From NCBI GenBank assembly GCA_012798805.1, contig JAAZMM010000034.1, positions 1 to 34,979 on the forward strand: a DNA stretch of 34,979 bases. The letters run 5' to 3'. The notes under the pieces are model-generated. The model did not search any database. It was not told the DNA's origin and saw nothing but the letters and a program-made list of their open reading frames with translations. The DNA is from Bacteroidales bacterium. GTDB lineage: Bacteria > Bacteroidota > Bacteroidia > Bacteroidales > UBA932. This document shows, in pieces, positions 8,966 through 18,392 of this stretch; position 1 is the first letter of the stretch; every line of letters starts with the position of its first letter. A program made the position numbers and the translations under genes.

Positions 8966-10072
8966 ATGAAACAGTTTAAATATATAGTAATGCTGATGAT
9001 GGCGATGTTCCTATTTTCCGCTTGTGAAATGGAGATAGAACATGTCAAAGTCGATCCTACGCAAAACGTTGCTCCGACTCTGTTGGCCCAGAATGACATT
9101 ATTGTCAATAAGGACAACAGCAAAGTCGAGGCAGTGGTTTTCAACTGGACATCAGCTTCGTTCGGAGCACCTACTCAGATCCAGTACGCTCTCCATCTGA
9201 CACTTGGGGAAAATAGTGTTCTGGCAGGTACCTCCTTTTCAAACTCCTTTACCATCAGCAAGCAGGATTTGAACGGCCTCGTATGCAATGAGCTTAAGGT
9301 TAAGCCCAATGAGACCGCCAATATCAGCGCAAGCCTTATTGCCTCTATTTACGGCACGGCAGTAGCGCCTGTCAGATCCAATAGCATCAGTTTCAATATC
9401 ACAACCTATGCAGCTGATCTGAGGTTCCTCTTCCTGCCCGGTAATTACCAGTCATGGAACATCACCCAAGCTCCCCAGTTCTGGGAGACAGATGGTGGTA
9501 CCAATATTTATAAGACTCTTGTCGATCTTCAGGATGGCAGTGAGGATTATTCTTATTTCAAGGTAACCGTTGCACGCAACTGGTCCGACGAGAACTGGGG
9601 TTATAACTACCTCACTCCTTCCTGGACCTGCCCCGAGCAGTCTGACTCCAACCTTTCAGTTGATCTGAGAGAGGGCTCAATTTATGAACTCACAGTCAAT
9701 CGCAGTGCAATGACCATCGATAAGAAGGTTGTTGATGGAGTCGGTATGTGCGGTGCCTACAATGGATGGTCTTATGCTACTACCGGTGATGACCCTCTGA
9801 CATACGATGCAACGGAGAACGTATGGGTTTCACCTGCAGTTACATTTACCGATGATGGCGGACTTGCCTTCCTTATTCGTCTCAATACCGCTAACGACCC
9901 CAACAACTGGGCCTTTAAGTTTGGAACAGAAGGTGAAGCCAGTGCGGACGTACCCGGCGGTATCAAGCTCGTACAGGGTGGAGGTGACATCACGGTACCT
10001 TCAGCCGGTACTTATGTGATGAAGTTGCACGCCAACAGAACTCCTTATGTATTGGTAATGGAAAAACAGTAA
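8966..10072 (+). CDS. susE: SusE-like surface starch-binding lipoprotein
   Basis: 368 residues with a lipoprotein signal (lipobox LFSAC, C20) followed by EMEIE, an acidic stretch like the lipoprotein surface-export signals of Bacteroidetes. An N-terminal SusE-type immunoglobulin-like domain spans about 35-148. Two carbohydrate-binding-like modules follow: one at about 154-255 (FLPGNYQSWN...) and one at about 258-368 (GMCGAYNGW...). This matches the one-plus-two architecture known for SusE, and 368 residues is close to the 387 of B. thetaiotaomicron SusE. Aromatic residues W164 and W268 are candidates for glucan stacking. It lies 31 bases after susD and 19 before the SusF-like gene. Confidence 0.88.
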   Translation: MKQFKYIVMLMMAMFLFSACEMEIEHVKVDPTQNVAPTLLAQNDIIVNKDNSKVEAVVFNWTSASFGAPTQIQYALHLTLGENSVLAGTSFSNSFTISKQDLNGLVCNELKVKPNETANISASLIASIYGTAVAPVRSNSISFNITTYAADLRFLFLPGNYQSWNITQAPQFWETDGGTNIYKTLVDLQDGSEDYSYFKVTVARNWSDENWGYNYLTPSWTCPEQSDSNLSVDLREGSIYELTVNRSAMTIDKKVVDGVGMCGAYNGWSYATTGDDPLTYDATENVWVSPAVTFTDDGGLAFLIRLNTANDPNNWAFKFGTEGEASADVPGGIKLVQGGGDITVPSAGTYVMKLHANRTPYVLVMEKQ

Positions 10073-10091
10073 CCTTTAAAACGATAATAGA

Positions 10092-12650
10092 ATGAAAAAG
10101 ATATTAAGCTTTATTGCAGTTGCTGCTTTGATGTTGGGAATCACCTCCTGCGAGGTATTCCCGGAGGATGCATTCTCCACGGCCCCTGTAGCGCCGGAGC
10201 TCTATTCCCATTCGGATATCCTTATGACCTCCAATACAATGGATGAGGATATCAACTTCTCCTGGTCGGCATACAGATTCCTCCCCGAGGGATTGAGCTA
10301 TGACTTCCATGCAGAGTACGAGGGCAATGCAGCAAAACTTGCCTCAACAAAAGAACTCTACTATATCGCATCTAAAAGCGATTTCAAAACATTACTTTAT
10401 AATACCTTCTCCTCACTTCCTGAGAACAACACCTTTACGATGTCGTTCTTTGTGCAGGTGACAGATGGTGCCAAGACCTACAAGTCAGAGCCTATTACCA
10501 TAGATATCTATGCCTTTGGTGATGCTGTGGCTCCCGTATTTGGTGAAGTCATCAAATCGGTTGTCCTCGATCCTGCCGATCCTACAGGTGAGATTATGCT
10601 CTTCTCCTGGGATCCGGCACGTCTCGGATACAATGAAGAGATCACCTATAGCGTATTCGCAAAATTTGAAGATGCGGATGCCGTTGAGCTGGCTTCAGGC
10701 CTTCAGGCGACCTTTTATTCTATCACAGTGGACACCTTTAATGATGCTATTGTCTCAACAGGTGCACCTGAGGCTGCAACCTCAGATGTGAAATTCTTTG
10801 TAAAGGCATTCTCCGAAACATACGCTTCAGGTGTGCCTTCAGCTGAGATTATAATTCCTGTTACAACTTATCTGGCATCATATCCTGACATCCTTTATCT
10901 CCCCGGCAGCCACCAGGGATGGAATCCGGCAACTGCTCCGACTATGCTTGAGTCCACCGTTGCAAAGGGATTCTATGAGGCCGTTATTGACCTCAGGACT
11001 GAAGATGGCTCAGATGTTGAATTTAAATTCTGCATCAAACCTGAATGGGGTGATGATTTCGGCGGTATTGTAGAGGTTTCTGCCTTTGCAGGTGAATATT
11101 CCTCCGCAACCGGTGCCGTAGGTGCTCCTGACAACATTAAGGTGCCTTCAGGTATCTATAATATTGCTCTCAACAAGAAGCTCAACACCATATATATGGT
11201 AGAACTCGGCTCTCTTGGAGTAATAGGTACTGCAGTAGGTGGATGGGATGCCGATATTGACCTTGTGTATGATGCTGAGAAACAGACTTTCAGCGCTCCT
11301 GTGGATTTAGTTGCAGGCGAATTTAAGTTCCGTTTCAATGATGACTGGACACACTCTTTGGGTGGTCATAGTCTGAGCAATGTATCGACAACCATAGGCA
11401 ACAACCTCAATTATGAGGGATCCGAAGGCAATTACAAGATTGTACTTGATGTCTCCAAGACCCCTTATTCGGTATCATTTATCAATACCGCATATCCGGA
11501 CAATCTCTATATCCCCGGTAACCATCAGGGATGGAATCCCGGTACTGCTCCCATGCTTACAGGTGACGGTGAAGGCCATTATGAAGGCTTTGCTCACCTT
11601 GACGGTGAATTTAAATTTACCCATGAGCGCAATTGGGATAACGATTTCGGCGGCACTTTCGAGGCACTCGTTGAGAAGGGTAGCAATCTCAAGCTTGAGA
11701 CGGGCTACTACTATCTCTCAGTAGATCTGACAGAGCTCAAGGCTACTGCACTTCTTATTACAAGAGTTGCAGTTGTAGGTTCATTCTGCGGTTGGGGCAG
11801 TCCTGAGGATGCAGCAATGACATACGATGCCGAGTCTGATAGCTGGAAGATTTCCGGTATCGTATTCCCTGCTAATACGGAGTACAAGTTCAGAATGAAT
11901 GCCGGCTGGGATCTTCCCGATGCATACAACCTTGGCGGCGAGGCTGCAAATCTGGTTTATGGCGGAGCTAATCTTAAGGATCCCGATGGCGGAACTTATG
12001 ACATTGAGTTGAAACTTTCAGAAAAACCTTTCAAGGCTATCGTAATCAGGACAGGTGATGCTCCGGCTCCTGCTTATGCTTCTTTCATTACAGTTCCCGG
12101 TAGCTATTCAGGTCACTCCTGGAGTCCCACCGATGATGTGGCACTCAATCAGGGTGGAGCGGAAGGAGTTTATAAGGGAGCAATAGCCATGTATGGCGGT
12201 TCCAACCAATTCAAGTTCCACGAAGCCGGCGCAGGCTGGATTTCCGGACAACTTGTTGCCGGTACCACATACGAGTTTGATCTCTGGAGCGGTGACAATA
12301 TGGAAGTAGCTGACGGCACCTATTTCTGGACAGTGGATCTGCCCGGTAAAAAGGCTGTAGCAACTCCGGTAACCAGGGTTGCCCTTGTAGGCCAGTTTGC
12401 ATCAGGTGATAATTGGGATGATGGTATTGAGATGACTTTTGATGCGGAAAGCAGGACCTACAGTGCTTCTGTAGAGTTCAAGGCCGGTTCCGAATTCAAG
12501 TTCAAATTCAACAATAGCTGGGATTATAACCTGGGTAAAGGTGATGCAGGACTTGTTTTCAACGGCGACAACATCAAGGTCGTAGAGGCAGGTAACTATG
12601 TAGTTACCCTCGACATTGCCAATACTGCAAAGTATCGTTTGTTACGATAA
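10092..12650 (+). CDS. Very large SusF-like lipoprotein with six glucan-binding-type modules
   Basis: 852 residues, far longer than the 485 residues of B. thetaiotaomicron SusF. Lipobox GITSC (C20) is followed by EVFPED, again acidic. Two SusE-type immunoglobulin-like domains (about 33-141 and 147-260) precede six modules that alternate between two types. Type A modules at about 267-371, 471-556 and 665-757 begin LYLPGSHQGWNP, LYIPGNHQGWNP and ITVPGSYSGHSWSP. Type B modules at about 375-465, 558-653 and 762-852 begin VIGTAVGGW, VAVVGSFCGW and VALVGQFASGDNW. Most modules also share an EFKF/FKF strand and a W-D-x-F/L-G-G turn. The role is presumably to hold alpha-glucan at the cell surface near SusCD. 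A strong terminator follows the stop. Confidence 0.87.
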   Translation: MKKILSFIAVAALMLGITSCEVFPEDAFSTAPVAPELYSHSDILMTSNTMDEDINFSWSAYRFLPEGLSYDFHAEYEGNAAKLASTKELYYIASKSDFKTLLYNTFSSLPENNTFTMSFFVQVTDGAKTYKSEPITIDIYAFGDAVAPVFGEVIKSVVLDPADPTGEIMLFSWDPARLGYNEEITYSVFAKFEDADAVELASGLQATFYSITVDTFNDAIVSTGAPEAATSDVKFFVKAFSETYASGVPSAEIIIPVTTYLASYPDILYLPGSHQGWNPATAPTMLESTVAKGFYEAVIDLRTEDGSDVEFKFCIKPEWGDDFGGIVEVSAFAGEYSSATGAVGAPDNIKVPSGIYNIALNKKLNTIYMVELGSLGVIGTAVGGWDADIDLVYDAEKQTFSAPVDLVAGEFKFRFNDDWTHSLGGHSLSNVSTTIGNNLNYEGSEGNYKIVLDVSKTPYSVSFINTAYPDNLYIPGNHQGWNPGTAPMLTGDGEGHYEGFAHLDGEFKFTHERNWDNDFGGTFEALVEKGSNLKLETGYYYLSVDLTELKATALLITRVAVVGSFCGWGSPEDAAMTYDAESDSWKISGIVFPANTEYKFRMNAGWDLPDAYNLGGEAANLVYGGANLKDPDGGTYDIELKLSEKPFKAIVIRTGDAPAPAYASFITVPGSYSGHSWSPTDDVALNQGGAEGVYKGAIAMYGGSNQFKFHEAGAGWISGQLVAGTTYEFDLWSGDNMEVADGTYFWTVDLPGKKAVATPVTRVALVGQFASGDNWDDGIEMTFDAESRTYSASVEFKAGSEFKFKFNNSWDYNLGKGDAGLVFNGDNIKVVEAGNYVVTLDIANTAKYRLLR

Positions 12651-12662
12651 CAGATGAAAATA

Positions 12663-12708
12663 CGAACAAGAAATGCGTCGCTTATGGCGGCGCATTTTTG
12701 TTTGTTCG
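12663..12708 (+). terminator. Strong intrinsic terminator after the SusF-like gene
   Basis: An 11-pair stem formed by 12671-12681 and 12687-12697 (one G-T pair) has a TTATG loop and a T-rich 3' side. Outer flanks CGAACAA (12663-12669) and TTGTTCG (12702-12708) can extend the stem. It divides the binding/transport genes from the GH13 enzyme genes and may lower enzyme expression relative to susCDEF. Confidence 0.8.
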
Positions 12709-12794
12709 CACAGAATTATTAACTTTATAATTTGTATTATCTGTGATAAAATACCCAATGCCGGCAGTGAAGAGCTGCCATAAAGCAAGTTGAA

Positions 12795-14837
12795 ATGAGA
12801 AGAAAAATCACATTGTTTCTGGTGCTGGCAGCAAGCCTATTTGCCACAGGATCCTCTTGCAATCAAAACATTACGCCTTACCCGAAGGAATTTACGGATG
12901 TGACGGTACTGCCTGCTCAATGGGATGGAGTTAAGAGAGCAGATATTACCTACCAGCTGCTGGTTTACAGTTTTGCCGATTCGGATGGTGACGGATGGGG
13001 AGATTTTCGTGGAATAACTGACAAACTGGACTATATCCACTCACTTGGTGCCTCTGCAATCTGGCTTTCGCCAATACATCCGAGTGCCTCTTATCACGGC
13101 TATGATGTGGAGGATTATAGCATCACAAATCCCCGTTTTGGCACGATGGCCGACTTCAAACAAATGGTCAATGAAGCTCATAAACGCAATATCCGCATCT
13201 ATCTCGATTATGTGATCAATCACTCCGGTGTCAACCACCATTGGTTTAAAACAGCCACATCGTCGATGGATAATCCTTACAGGGATTACTATGTTTTCTC
13301 AAATGATCCGCAAAAGGATATCGCGGCAGGTAAAATCCCTATGATTGCTACGGAGGGTGCTGGTGGATATGATGGCGGACAGTGGTTTTCTACAGGTACG
13401 ATGCCCTCAGGTATTTACAAATTTACTCTTAAGTGGAGCAACAGCCAGGCACCGACTGTAACGGTGTCAAGTGGCGGAACCCCTGATACCGACAACCCCG
13501 ACCAGACCACGGAGGGGGCGAAATATCTCTATTATGGCGATGGTATTTGTAAGAAATTTTATTCCAAAGGCAATGGCATCTATGAGTTAACGGTGGACTT
13601 CAATTCCAGCTGGGGTTTCCTTGTAAGGACTTCAAACTCCCCTTCCTGGCCTCTGGGCACAAAATATGGCGCACAGCAAGGTTCATCAGCTCAACTCTCC
13701 TTTGATGTGCCATTTACTCTTTATACCGACTACACAAGCAACGACAATATACAGAATTTGGCTCTCCCCGGGGCCAGTATCTATTACTTCCATTCTCATT
13801 TCTGGACAGACTGGTTTGCCGACCTCAATTTCGGTCCGGTCGCCAATGCGGAGCATTCTCCTGCATTCAAGGCATTAGTGGCAGATGCACAGGTCTGGAT
13901 TGATGCCGGTATCGATGGTTTCCGTCTCGATGCTGTCAAACACATTTACCACAATGAAACCTCCGATGAAAATCCCCGGTTTCTTAAAAAGTTTTATGAT
14001 GCAGTCAACGCCCGTTTTAAGGCTAAAAACGGCAGGGATATCTATATGGTGGGAGAGGTCTTTTCCGATTGGGATAAGATCGCACCCTACTTTAAAGGAC
14101 TTCCGGCTCTCTTTGATTTCTCATTTTGGTGGCGCATGAATGCTGATATAAATCAGGGTCAAGGACTTAGCTTTGCAGATGCCACAATCAGCATCCATGA
14201 GGCCTACAAGGGCTACCGCAGCGACTTCATTGCAGCCACCAAACTCTCCAATCATGACGAAAACAGGGCACGCAGTGAGCTGGGCGGATCTCTGCAAAAG
14301 GCTAAGCTGGCCGGAGCAATGCTGCTCTCATCACAAGGCTCCCCCTATATTTATTATGGAGAAGAACTCGGTTATACGGGGAAAAAAGATGGCGGTGATG
14401 AATATATCAGGACTCCGATGTATTGGGGTGACGGCTATGTTACTGCTTATACGGATAAAATTGATCCTGCAGTAGGGACAACGGTGGGCTCAGTCGTTTC
14501 ACAGGAGGCGGATGCCTCCTCGATTCTGACGATGTATCGTCAATTGGGTACTCTGCGCAACTCCTATCCGGCACTTGCTACAGGAAAAATGGAGCGACAT
14601 CCGGTAATAAATCCTCAAACCGGCGGAATTTATTCACAAGTGGCCGCCTGGTATATGATCGAAGGGAATCAGAAACTCCTCGTACTTCACAATCTCGGCC
14701 AGGGCGAGATGATAATCTCCCTCAGCGAATCACTCACCAAACCTCTCTTTATCAATGGGCGGGTGCAGAGCAAGAAAGAAAAAGAGCACTTCCAGTTGAA
14801 GATGGAAGGATACTCTTCGGCAATCTTCGAACTTTAA
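12795..14837 (+). CDS. susG: SusG-like GH13 alpha-amylase lipoprotein with inserted binding module
   Basis: 680 residues; B. thetaiotaomicron SusG has 692. The signal ends in a lipobox-like TGSSC (C22). The GH13 barrel shows region I DYVINHSG (138-145), nucleophile D379 in GFRLD, acid/base E421 in MVGE and transition-state stabiliser D488 in LSNHD. Spacing between these residues is nearly the same as SusG's D388, E431 and D498. About 120 residues at roughly 200-318 interrupt the barrel where SusG carries its CBM58 starch-binding insert, so the same arrangement is likely. The enzyme should cut surface-bound starch or pullulan into oligosaccharides for SusC. It starts 144 bases after the SusF-like gene, past a terminator, so a separate promoter or read-through is needed. 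Confidence 0.92.
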   Translation: MRRKITLFLVLAASLFATGSSCNQNITPYPKEFTDVTVLPAQWDGVKRADITYQLLVYSFADSDGDGWGDFRGITDKLDYIHSLGASAIWLSPIHPSASYHGYDVEDYSITNPRFGTMADFKQMVNEAHKRNIRIYLDYVINHSGVNHHWFKTATSSMDNPYRDYYVFSNDPQKDIAAGKIPMIATEGAGGYDGGQWFSTGTMPSGIYKFTLKWSNSQAPTVTVSSGGTPDTDNPDQTTEGAKYLYYGDGICKKFYSKGNGIYELTVDFNSSWGFLVRTSNSPSWPLGTKYGAQQGSSAQLSFDVPFTLYTDYTSNDNIQNLALPGASIYYFHSHFWTDWFADLNFGPVANAEHSPAFKALVADAQVWIDAGIDGFRLDAVKHIYHNETSDENPRFLKKFYDAVNARFKAKNGRDIYMVGEVFSDWDKIAPYFKGLPALFDFSFWWRMNADINQGQGLSFADATISIHEAYKGYRSDFIAATKLSNHDENRARSELGGSLQKAKLAGAMLLSSQGSPYIYYGEELGYTGKKDGGDEYIRTPMYWGDGYVTAYTDKIDPAVGTTVGSVVSQEADASSILTMYRQLGTLRNSYPALATGKMERHPVINPQTGGIYSQVAAWYMIEGNQKLLVLHNLGQGEMIISLSESLTKPLFINGRVQSKKEKEHFQLKMEGYSSAIFEL

Positions 14838-14847
14838 ATTTTACTAT

Positions 14848-16932
14848 ATGAGATTAAGAACTAATATTTTCCGAAAAATAGCACTCGCCCTCATACCGGC
14901 TATCTGCCTGTTAAGCGGCTGTTCGCAAAACGAGTTCATGTTTGACTATCCGGATCATTTGGGCACTTTGACCCCCTGTATAGTTGAACAAGATACAACC
15001 GTCGTAATCCTAAGGGACTATTTCCCGAAAATGAACGACATGGATACCATCACCATCCTTACCAATGCCGATGCTCCATACCTGGTAATGTATGAGTGTT
15101 ATGACACCGTAGAGGGAGTGGAAAAATTCTGCCCTTTGCTGGTTAAAAATGCCATTCCGGCTAAGCTCGAAGGAGCAGATAAGAGCAAACTTCCCAGGAT
15201 GTCAACTCTGCCTTCAAGTAGCTCCGGCAAAGACTTCTACATAAAAATCGAGGGAGGAATGGAGCAACTCGTACTCCTCTGGGAGGGGCGAATCCTCGAG
15301 CGCGGCCGCCATTTCGAACTGGTGAGCGACTCACTGGTAAGGGTAGTAGCACCCAGGGCTGCACGCAAGATGGAGCGTTCCTACATTCAGGCCTTTACAT
15401 CCAATGCTTACGGAGTCGGCAACGACATTTTAGTACCGCTTGAATATGGCAAGGTGGTCAGGGATCCGGCGCAACTCAAGCGCACCGACAAGCACTCGCA
15501 GATACTTTACTCGCTGCTAATAGACCGTTTTGTCAATGGAAATAGTGATAATGACTGGAGCATAGGCGACCCCTCGCTGGTGCATCCCAAGGTGGACTAT
15601 TGGGGAGGTGACCTTGCAGGCGTTACCGCCAAAATAAAGGATGGCTATTTCACAGAGCTGGGCATCAATACCATCTGGCTCTCGCCGATTACCCAAAACC
15701 CCTACGATGCCTGGGGTTACTCTCCCGATCCGGGCACAAAATATAGCGGATACCATGGCTACTGGCCCATCTTTGCTACCCGCATAGATGACCGCTTCGG
15801 TACGGAAGAGGAGCTCAACGAGCTGCTGGCAGAGGCCCACGCAGTCGATATGAATGTAATCCTCGACTATGTTTCCAACCATATGCATATCGAGAGTCCG
15901 ACGCTTAAGGCTCATCCTGACTGGACTACTCCTTCATATACTCCCGATGGTCGCAAGAATCGCGAACTATGGGATGAATTCCGTCTCACCACCTGGTTTG
16001 ACGACCATATTCCTACTCTCGATCTGGAGAGGGAGGAGATATGCAGCCAGCTCTCCGATACCGCACTTTTCTGGATGAAGAATTATGACTTCGACGGTTA
16101 CAGACATGATGCCACCAAGCATATTCCGGAGGGCTATTGGCGTCTTTTGACCAGGAAACTTATCGACTCCCTGCCAGGCAAGAATCTCTATCAAATAGGG
16201 GAGACATACGGCTCGCTTTCGCTGATCTCTTCCTATGTCAAGCCGGGCATGCTCGACGGTCAGTTCGATTTCAATGTTTATGATACCTATATCTGGGCTA
16301 CCACATATCCGGATGGCTCTTTCGAGGGACTTGCCGGCTGTATAGAGGGCAATCTCGCAGTCTATGGCCATCACAATCTGATGGGATATATTTCGGGCAA
16401 CCACGACCGGCCAAGGTATATTTCACTTGCATCAGGCGATGTCAGGCATGATGAGGACCAGAAGCTGGCCGGATGGAAACGAAATATAGTTGTGAGTGAT
16501 ACCATGGCCTATCGTAAATTGGCGATGCTCCATGCGCTCAATCTCACGCTTCCCGGAGTACCCTGTATCTATTATGGAGATGAGTATGGTCAGCCGGGTG
16601 CAAACGACCCCGACAATCGTCGCTGGATGGAGTTTGAGGGCTATAACAGCCATGAGCAGGAGGTGGCGGATGCGGTTAAGGAACTTACCCATCTGCGCCG
16701 CTCTTCGATGCCTTTGATGTATGGGGATTATTTCCAGCTTGCAGCTGAAAATGACATCTTTGTCTATATGCGCTCCTATATGGGTGAGGCGGTCATCACA
16801 TTTCTCAATAAATCCGCAGAGCCTCGCGAAGTTTCCGTTTCGCTCCCATTCGGGCTCGAATACGACGGATCCTCTGTTGTAAATGTGACCCTGGAACCCT
16901 ATTCATATCAGATATTAGAAACAAATAAATAA
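14848..16932 (+). CDS. GH13 family glycoside hydrolase lipoprotein with unassigned N-terminal region
   Basis: 694 residues with lipobox LLSGC (C25). The first ~190 mature residues resemble no domain I can name with confidence; they are predicted beta-rich and may contain immunoglobulin-like or starch-binding modules. The catalytic barrel begins near residue 215 (QILYSLLIDRFVNG). Region I is DYVSNHMH (340-347), nucleophile D421 lies in GYRHD, acid/base E452 in QIGE and the third acid D520 in SGNHD, so all catalytic acids are present. The DRFVNG and NHDRPR context resembles neopullulanase, cyclomaltodextrinase and related amylases. It lies 10 bases after the SusG-like gene and 8 before the next GH13 gene, forming one transcription unit. 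Exact linkage specificity cannot be read from sequence. Confidence 0.88.
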   Translation: MRLRTNIFRKIALALIPAICLLSGCSQNEFMFDYPDHLGTLTPCIVEQDTTVVILRDYFPKMNDMDTITILTNADAPYLVMYECYDTVEGVEKFCPLLVKNAIPAKLEGADKSKLPRMSTLPSSSSGKDFYIKIEGGMEQLVLLWEGRILERGRHFELVSDSLVRVVAPRAARKMERSYIQAFTSNAYGVGNDILVPLEYGKVVRDPAQLKRTDKHSQILYSLLIDRFVNGNSDNDWSIGDPSLVHPKVDYWGGDLAGVTAKIKDGYFTELGINTIWLSPITQNPYDAWGYSPDPGTKYSGYHGYWPIFATRIDDRFGTEEELNELLAEAHAVDMNVILDYVSNHMHIESPTLKAHPDWTTPSYTPDGRKNRELWDEFRLTTWFDDHIPTLDLEREEICSQLSDTALFWMKNYDFDGYRHDATKHIPEGYWRLLTRKLIDSLPGKNLYQIGETYGSLSLISSYVKPGMLDGQFDFNVYDTYIWATTYPDGSFEGLAGCIEGNLAVYGHHNLMGYISGNHDRPRYISLASGDVRHDEDQKLAGWKRNIVVSDTMAYRKLAMLHALNLTLPGVPCIYYGDEYGQPGANDPDNRRWMEFEGYNSHEQEVADAVKELTHLRRSSMPLMYGDYFQLAAENDIFVYMRSYMGEAVITFLNKSAEPREVSVSLPFGLEYDGSSVVNVTLEPYSYQILETNK

Positions 16933-16940
16933 AATATACT

Positions 16941-18389
16941 ATGAAAAGAAATTTGCTTTTTTTGATTATTGCAGCTTTTGCTCTGTTTGGTTGCAAGAGT
17001 GCCCGGCCGGAAGGCAATTTTTCCAATGTTGAGCATCCGGAATGGGTGAAGGATGCCGTTATTTATGAGGTCAATATCCGTCAATATACTCCTGAAGGCA
17101 CATTTGCCGCATTTGAGCAACATTTGGATCGTCTGCAGCAGCTCGGTGTTGACGTACTTTGGCTTATGCCCATTCATCCTATCGGAGAAGAGGGTCGCAA
17201 AGGCACTCTCGGCAGCTACTATTCAGCCACGAATTATTGCGAAGTCAATCCTGAATTTGGCACCATAGATGACTTCAGACATCTTCTTGAAGCAGCTCAC
17301 CAGAAGGGATTCAAGGTAATCCTCGATTGGGTGGCCAACCACACCGCAAGAGATGCAAAATGGACTCAAGAGCACAACGAATGGTATTACAAGGACTCCC
17401 TGGGCAATCTTGCTATCCAGTATGATTGGACAGATATTGCCCGTTTAAATTATGAGCATCAGGATTTGAGGGAGGAGATGATTGCAGCAATGAAGTATTG
17501 GGTAGAACTCGGAGTTGATGGATTCCGTTGCGATGTGGCTGCTGAGGTTCCCACAGATTTCTGGAATGATGCGGTTGCGCGCCTCAAAGCGATCAATCCC
17601 GACCTTTTTATGCTTGCAGAAGCTGAGAAGGCTGAATTGCAGTATGATGCATTTAATGCCTATTATACCTGGGATCAGATGCATAACTGGTATGCTTTGG
17701 CGGAAGGAAAGATTGATGCGGACTCCATCGCCAACTTCTATGTCAATTATCAGAGCAGGAGCGGGATGCCCTCCAATACGATTCCGATGAACTTTACCAC
17801 CAATCACGACCAGAATTCCTGGTATGGTACCGATACTGAAATGTATGGCCCTGCTGTAAAGCAGTATGCGGTCCTCTCGTTTGTGGTGCCCGGTATGCCG
17901 ATGATATACAGCGGTCAAGAGGCCGGTCTTGACAAACGTCTTGAGTTTTTTGAAAAAGATCTTATAGACTGGGAGAGAGAGAGCGATATGGCCGACTTTT
18001 ACAGAGATTTGATTGAAATGCGTGACAAACATGCCTGCCTCTGGGCCCAGCCTTGGGGTGGAGTGATGGTTATTCTTCCCTCGGACAGGCCTCAGGAGAT
18101 CTTTGTTTTCGAAAGGGAGGTAGAAGGCGACCTTTGTCTGGCTATGTTCAACTTTTCCGATCAGACTGTTACATTTAATGTTGACAATCATATTGTAACC
18201 AGAGACTCAGAGTTTACATTACCTCCTCACGGTTATCATATCATTTTCAGCATAGGAGAATGTTTCGGTGATTGTGATGAGGTTGTCGAGGCAGAAGCTG
18301 ATGCTGATGAAGCGACGGAAACCGAGGCGGAAGAAGCACCTGAGACAGAAGTAGAAACGGAGGTAGAAACAGAAAAAACGGAAAAATAG
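16941..18389 (+). CDS. GH13 family glycoside hydrolase lipoprotein with acidic C-terminal tail
   Basis: 482 residues. Lipobox ALFGC (C18) is followed by KSARPEG, without the acidic residues seen after the cysteine of SusE and SusF, so it may stay periplasm-facing. A minimal GH13 barrel spans about 35-360: region I DWVANHT (129-135), nucleophile D198 in GFRCD, acid/base E227 in MLAE and D290 in TTNHD. A short C-terminal beta domain ends near 440. Residues 447-482 form a low-complexity tail of Glu, Ala, Thr, Val and Asp that I have not met in this family; it is encoded by repetitive GAAGTAGAAACGGAG-type sequence. The next gene begins three bases after the stop. Likely role: trimming maltooligosaccharides; specificity unknown. 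Confidence 0.88.
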   Translation: MKRNLLFLIIAAFALFGCKSARPEGNFSNVEHPEWVKDAVIYEVNIRQYTPEGTFAAFEQHLDRLQQLGVDVLWLMPIHPIGEEGRKGTLGSYYSATNYCEVNPEFGTIDDFRHLLEAAHQKGFKVILDWVANHTARDAKWTQEHNEWYYKDSLGNLAIQYDWTDIARLNYEHQDLREEMIAAMKYWVELGVDGFRCDVAAEVPTDFWNDAVARLKAINPDLFMLAEAEKAELQYDAFNAYYTWDQMHNWYALAEGKIDADSIANFYVNYQSRSGMPSNTIPMNFTTNHDQNSWYGTDTEMYGPAVKQYAVLSFVVPGMPMIYSGQEAGLDKRLEFFEKDLIDWERESDMADFYRDLIEMRDKHACLWAQPWGGVMVILPSDRPQEIFVFEREVEGDLCLAMFNFSDQTVTFNVDNHIVTRDSEFTLPPHGYHIIFSIGECFGDCDEVVEAEADADEATETEAEEAPETEVETEVETEKTEK

Positions 18390-18392
18390 TTT

